Program-made: the position numbers and the translations under genes
Notes under the pieces: generated by a model
Database searches by the model: none
What the model was told of the DNA's origin: nothing
What the model saw: only the letters and a program-made list of their open reading frames with translations
Assembly: GCA_016787785.1 (NCBI GenBank)
Contig: JAEUTO010000003.1
Span: 247,013-311,012, forward strand
Length of the DNA: 64,000 nt
Direction of reading: 5' to 3'
From: Bacteroidia bacterium
Lineage (GTDB): Bacteria; Bacteroidota; Bacteroidia; B-17B0; Aurantibacillaceae
Part shown: positions 61,446 through 64,000 of the stretch, piece by piece
How the letters are laid out: the number at the start of each line of letters is the position of its first letter
Position numbering within the stretch: the first letter of the stretch is position 1

Positions 61446-62405
61446 TTACTGAGCCTTATTTACTTTTATGACATATTTATATTTTGGTACGCCTCCAATG
61501 GGTACAGTATAAAAGGCGAGCGACTCGCCATATTGGTTGGCAATTGAAACCGTTATATTATTATTTTTTGATGCTTTATTTTTTATGAATTGAACGTCGA
61601 GCGATGTATTAACTTCATCACTCACAATTGTATGTTTTGATATTTCGCGATTCTCTAGTTTTTCTAATTTTGTGTTCTCGCCCTTTTTTGAAACAGAAAT
61701 TATTCTGATTAGCCCCTCATCATCATAATCAAATACATCTATTGTTACAGATACAATTCCTTTTGTTACGAAAGGATATAAATGTGAAACAGAACCCGCG
61801 TTATCCGATGTTCTGAAACAATATTCGTACGTTAAAATATTGCCTCCTTCCACCTTCACGTTATCATCTTTTGAACTTGAAAGACTTAACCTGTATAAAT
61901 TACCATCATCGCCGTCAGATCCTTCAACTACTAATTTAAAAACATAACCCATTTCCGGTTGTAGTTCACCCTCAGTTGGATTGATAGGCCCAAAGTTGAA
62001 CCATTTATCATCATAAGCCGGATCCTCACCAAAAGTTTTTGTGTTTAGCAAAATACCTGAGTTAAAATTGCCTTTTGGATCTTTTTCTTTTGAAGCAGGA
62101 TTGCTATGTGCGCCTTTACCTCCATAAACACTGAATTTAGTTTTTGAGTTAAAACCGTTTCTGTTCTCGTCATATTTTCCCCCATTATCCGCATCAAATA
62201 TCCGGATATAAAAAGGGGTCTTAATATCCTTAGGGATAGAGAAGAAGTAGATCTGAATGTTATCATCATCTCCCCAGGTCTTATCTGAGGACTTGCTAAA
62301 TGTTACCAAAAAAGGGATATTCTCGTCTGGAGAAGGCATTTGTTGGGCAAAAAATGAATTGTTAAATGTCACCAATAACAGTAAAGTGCGGAAGAGTAGT
62401 TTCAT
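61446..62405 (-). CDS. Secreted conserved hypothetical protein
   Basis: A 319-residue protein from the ATG at 62405 (KLLFRTLLLLVTFNNSFFAQ signal); an in-frame ATG at 62435 would place ten polar residues before the signal. The mature part is beta-rich with FLVTFSKSSDKTWGDDDNIQIYFFSIP, YIRIFDADNGGKYDENRNGFNSKTKFSVYGGKG and VSVTIDVFDYDDEGLIRIISVSK. Clusters of aspartates in loops (WGDDD, DADNGG) suggest calcium binding. I do not recognise the family. It lies between the SPOR-like repeat gene and the propeller-SpoIIE gene, all leftward. Confidence 0.7.
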   Translation of the reverse strand: MKLLFRTLLLLVTFNNSFFAQQMPSPDENIPFLVTFSKSSDKTWGDDDNIQIYFFSIPKDIKTPFYIRIFDADNGGKYDENRNGFNSKTKFSVYGGKGAHSNPASKEKDPKGNFNSGILLNTKTFGEDPAYDDKWFNFGPINPTEGELQPEMGYVFKLVVEGSDGDDGNLYRLSLSSSKDDNVKVEGGNILTYEYCFRTSDNAGSVSHLYPFVTKGIVSVTIDVFDYDDEGLIRIISVSKKGENTKLEKLENREISKHTIVSDEVNTSLDVQFIKNKASKNNNITVSIANQYGESLAFYTVPIGGVPKYKYVIKVNKAQ

Positions 62406-62512
62406 GATAAAATTCGATTTATTTAGCTTTAACAAAGAAACGTAAATAACTAAATAAAAAAAATATTTTTTCGCATTTCTTCGTACCCACGTGAGGGCAT
62501 TTTAGTCGAATT

Positions 62513-64000
62513 TTAGTAGGCTTTGTCCACTTTTATATTTGTTGAAAAAATTCCCTTTTTCTCAAGATTCTCGATATAAATTCGTTTTCCGAGATAATAA
62601 ACTGACACAAAAGAGTCTGTTTGGCCCGCTTTTACTACCTTTTTATTAAATTCAAAAGCCTCATTTAGGGTCTTAAATGAGCCTCCAATGGTCATCCGGG
62701 TGCCTCCTTCGTCTGCAATTTCGGTTTCTATTTTCCCCAAATTTTTAAGTTTTGGGAACGAATAACTCTTTCTGTACTTAAATATGGCGATTTGAACTTT
62801 AAATTCAAGGCCATCAGCTGCTATGTTCCCATATTTTTCGGCGTAGAACATGGTCTTTTTCTGAATATTGGTTCTTGGTACAAACACGAAATTATCTTCC
62901 GATTCGGCCGTTTCGTTTGTTGTTAAAGCTGTTGCAGTGATCTCATCAACCGACGGATCTGTTTCAGATGGAGTATAATCAGGGATATCGTTACTTCCAA
63001 GTTCAGCATATTCAGTAAGATTGGAAGCGTTTATGGTCAATTTCCCCCCTGAAACTGTATCTGTTACCACTTGAGTTTTAACTAAAACTCCTTTTCGTTT
63101 TAAGTTTTCTATACCAATGCGTTTTCCTTTATAATAAACAGAGACAAAGGCATCTCTTTGTCCTGCCCGTACGATTTTTTTGTTATGTATGAATGCCTGA
63201 CGCAAGGTCTTATAAGAACCGCCCATGGTCATTCGTGTACTTCCGTCTTTTAAACGCTCGTTACTTACTTTTCCTAAGCCTCTTAATTTAGGAAAATGGT
63301 AGCTTGTGCGTTTTTTAAATACACCAACCTGCACCTTAAATTCAAGATCTTCTACTTCCAGATCGCCAAAATCTTCTAAAAATTCCATATTCGTTTTTTG
63401 AATATCGGTGGTTGGAATAAAGCCATATTCATCAAAGTTACCTTCATTTTTAGAGTTATTATTTTTTGTTGTGGAATTAGTATTACCGGTATTGTTAGAT
63501 GCTGTTAAATTATCATTTGAACTGTTGCTTGTATTATTTTTAGTTGTTGAAGCTACATTATTATTTTTTGTGTTAGCTTCTTTTAAGTCGCTAATTAACT
63601 GATCTTGTTTTAATAAAACTTCGGCTTCTTTTTGCTCAACCATATTTAAAGCAGCAATCTTATCCAAACTATTTGGTAACGCATTAGCATCTTTTTTTAA
63701 TTGTTCTGCAACTGCTTTTAAATTGCTTATTTCTGCATTCTTAGCCACAAGATCCTGTGCCAGAGCCGGATCTGTTTTCTTTAATTTTGTAATTTGTTCT
63801 TTTATTATATTGCTGTAATTCTGATAATCGAGACTATTGGCTTTTTGTAATAAATTAGCAGCTTCTAGTTTTTGCGCCTGTGATGTTGTTTCCAATTTAT
63901 TTGCAACTACAATTAAGCTATCTTTTTCTGCTCCTGTTTTTGTGGAAGCATCATTCTTTATATTAGTTGCTTTAAGATCCTTGTCGCTTGCATCGGCTAT
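62513..64000 (-). CDS. SPOR-like repeat protein (N-terminal part outside window)
   Basis: The frame is open to base 64000, so the protein is cut at its N-terminus. The TTG at 63895 is internal: the preceding codons read SLIVVANK without interruption. The visible part starts with a helical, lysine/alanine-rich region (QAQKLEAANLLQKANSLDYQNYSN), then an asparagine/serine/threonine-rich linker. Two homologous copies of a SPOR-like domain follow. Copy 1 has LEFKVQVGVFKKRTSYHFPKLRGLGKV and AFVSVYYKGKRIGIENL. Copy 2 has LEFKVQIAIFKYRKSYSFPKLKNLGKI and SFVSVYYLGKRIYIENL. SPOR domains bind denuded peptidoglycan glycans, so this is probably an envelope-anchoring protein. Confidence 0.75.
   Translation of the reverse strand: MADASDKDLKATNIKNDASTKTGAEKDSLIVVANKLETTSQAQKLEAANLLQKANSLDYQNYSNIIKEQITKLKKTDPALAQDLVAKNAEISNLKAVAEQLKKDANALPNSLDKIAALNMVEQKEAEVLLKQDQLISDLKEANTKNNNVASTTKNNTSNSSNDNLTASNNTGNTNSTTKNNNSKNEGNFDEYGFIPTTDIQKTNMEFLEDFGDLEVEDLEFKVQVGVFKKRTSYHFPKLRGLGKVSNERLKDGSTRMTMGGSYKTLRQAFIHNKKIVRAGQRDAFVSVYYKGKRIGIENLKRKGVLVKTQVVTDTVSGGKLTINASNLTEYAELGSNDIPDYTPSETDPSVDEITATALTTNETAESEDNFVFVPRTNIQKKTMFYAEKYGNIAADGLEFKVQIAIFKYRKSYSFPKLKNLGKIETEIADEGGTRMTIGGSFKTLNEAFEFNKKVVKAGQTDSFVSVYYLGKRIYIENLEKKGIFSTNIKVDKAY

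Overview
The window reads as chromosomal DNA of a free-living member of the Bacteroidota. It is AT-rich. Gene starts lack Shine-Dalgarno sequences but are often preceded by the phylum's TAnnTTTG -7 promoter element. It encodes a MurF-alanine racemase fusion, a DUF4175 protein, long-insert LspA and proteins with type IX secretion (T9SS) C-terminal sorting domains. I cannot place it below phylum with confidence. I saw no rRNA, tRNA, CRISPR, prophage or insertion sequence.

Layout. 1-4341: tail of a topoisomerase IV/gyrase A-like gene, ruvC, then a flippase-like membrane protein, a GT2 glycosyltransferase and a DppC-type permease. 4338-5532: a small regulatory cassette (2TM protein, winged-helix regulator, membrane protein) behind a palindrome-rich promoter. 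5643-12050: leftward cluster ileS, DksA-like gene, lspA, hemH. 12208-25073: mostly rightward genes (beta-barrel protein, MBL-rhodanese, PAP2 phosphatase, beta-propeller, acetyltransferase, membrane protein, APC permease, SDR, DoxX, Tat-exported aminotransferase, exported RidA), with leftward universal stress and RidA genes. 25133-30159: a T9SS-exported LamG protein and an adjacent histidine kinase/response regulator pair. 30619-37237: zinc-ribbon protein, murF-alr, tdk, a conserved unknown, an M28 peptidase, nadD and a small metzincin. 37256-41886: one T9SS cargo and two paralogous secreted repeat proteins. 41992-47274: pabB, TPR protein, Ig-like lipoprotein and an anti-sigma-type ATPase. 47274-64000: leftward genes, namely DUF4175, a GH16/MBOAT/AlgJ-like operon, a beta-propeller protein, GH3, a propeller-SpoIIE sensor, a secreted unknown and a SPOR-like repeat protein cut by the window edge.

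How genes work together. The kinase/regulator pair and the LamG gene share a distinctive tandem 21-bp operator, so the regulator probably controls both its own operon and the LamG gene. The GH16 lipoprotein, MBOAT acyltransferase and AlgJ-like acetyltransferase form a tight operon that probably trims and O-acetylates an extracellular polysaccharide. The two exported partners share a 45-residue helical module present three times, which may be an undescribed targeting or assembly domain. The isoleucyl-tRNA synthetase carries a swapped GXHH signature associated with extreme mupirocin resistance. Four intergenic spacers hold different inverted-repeat elements.
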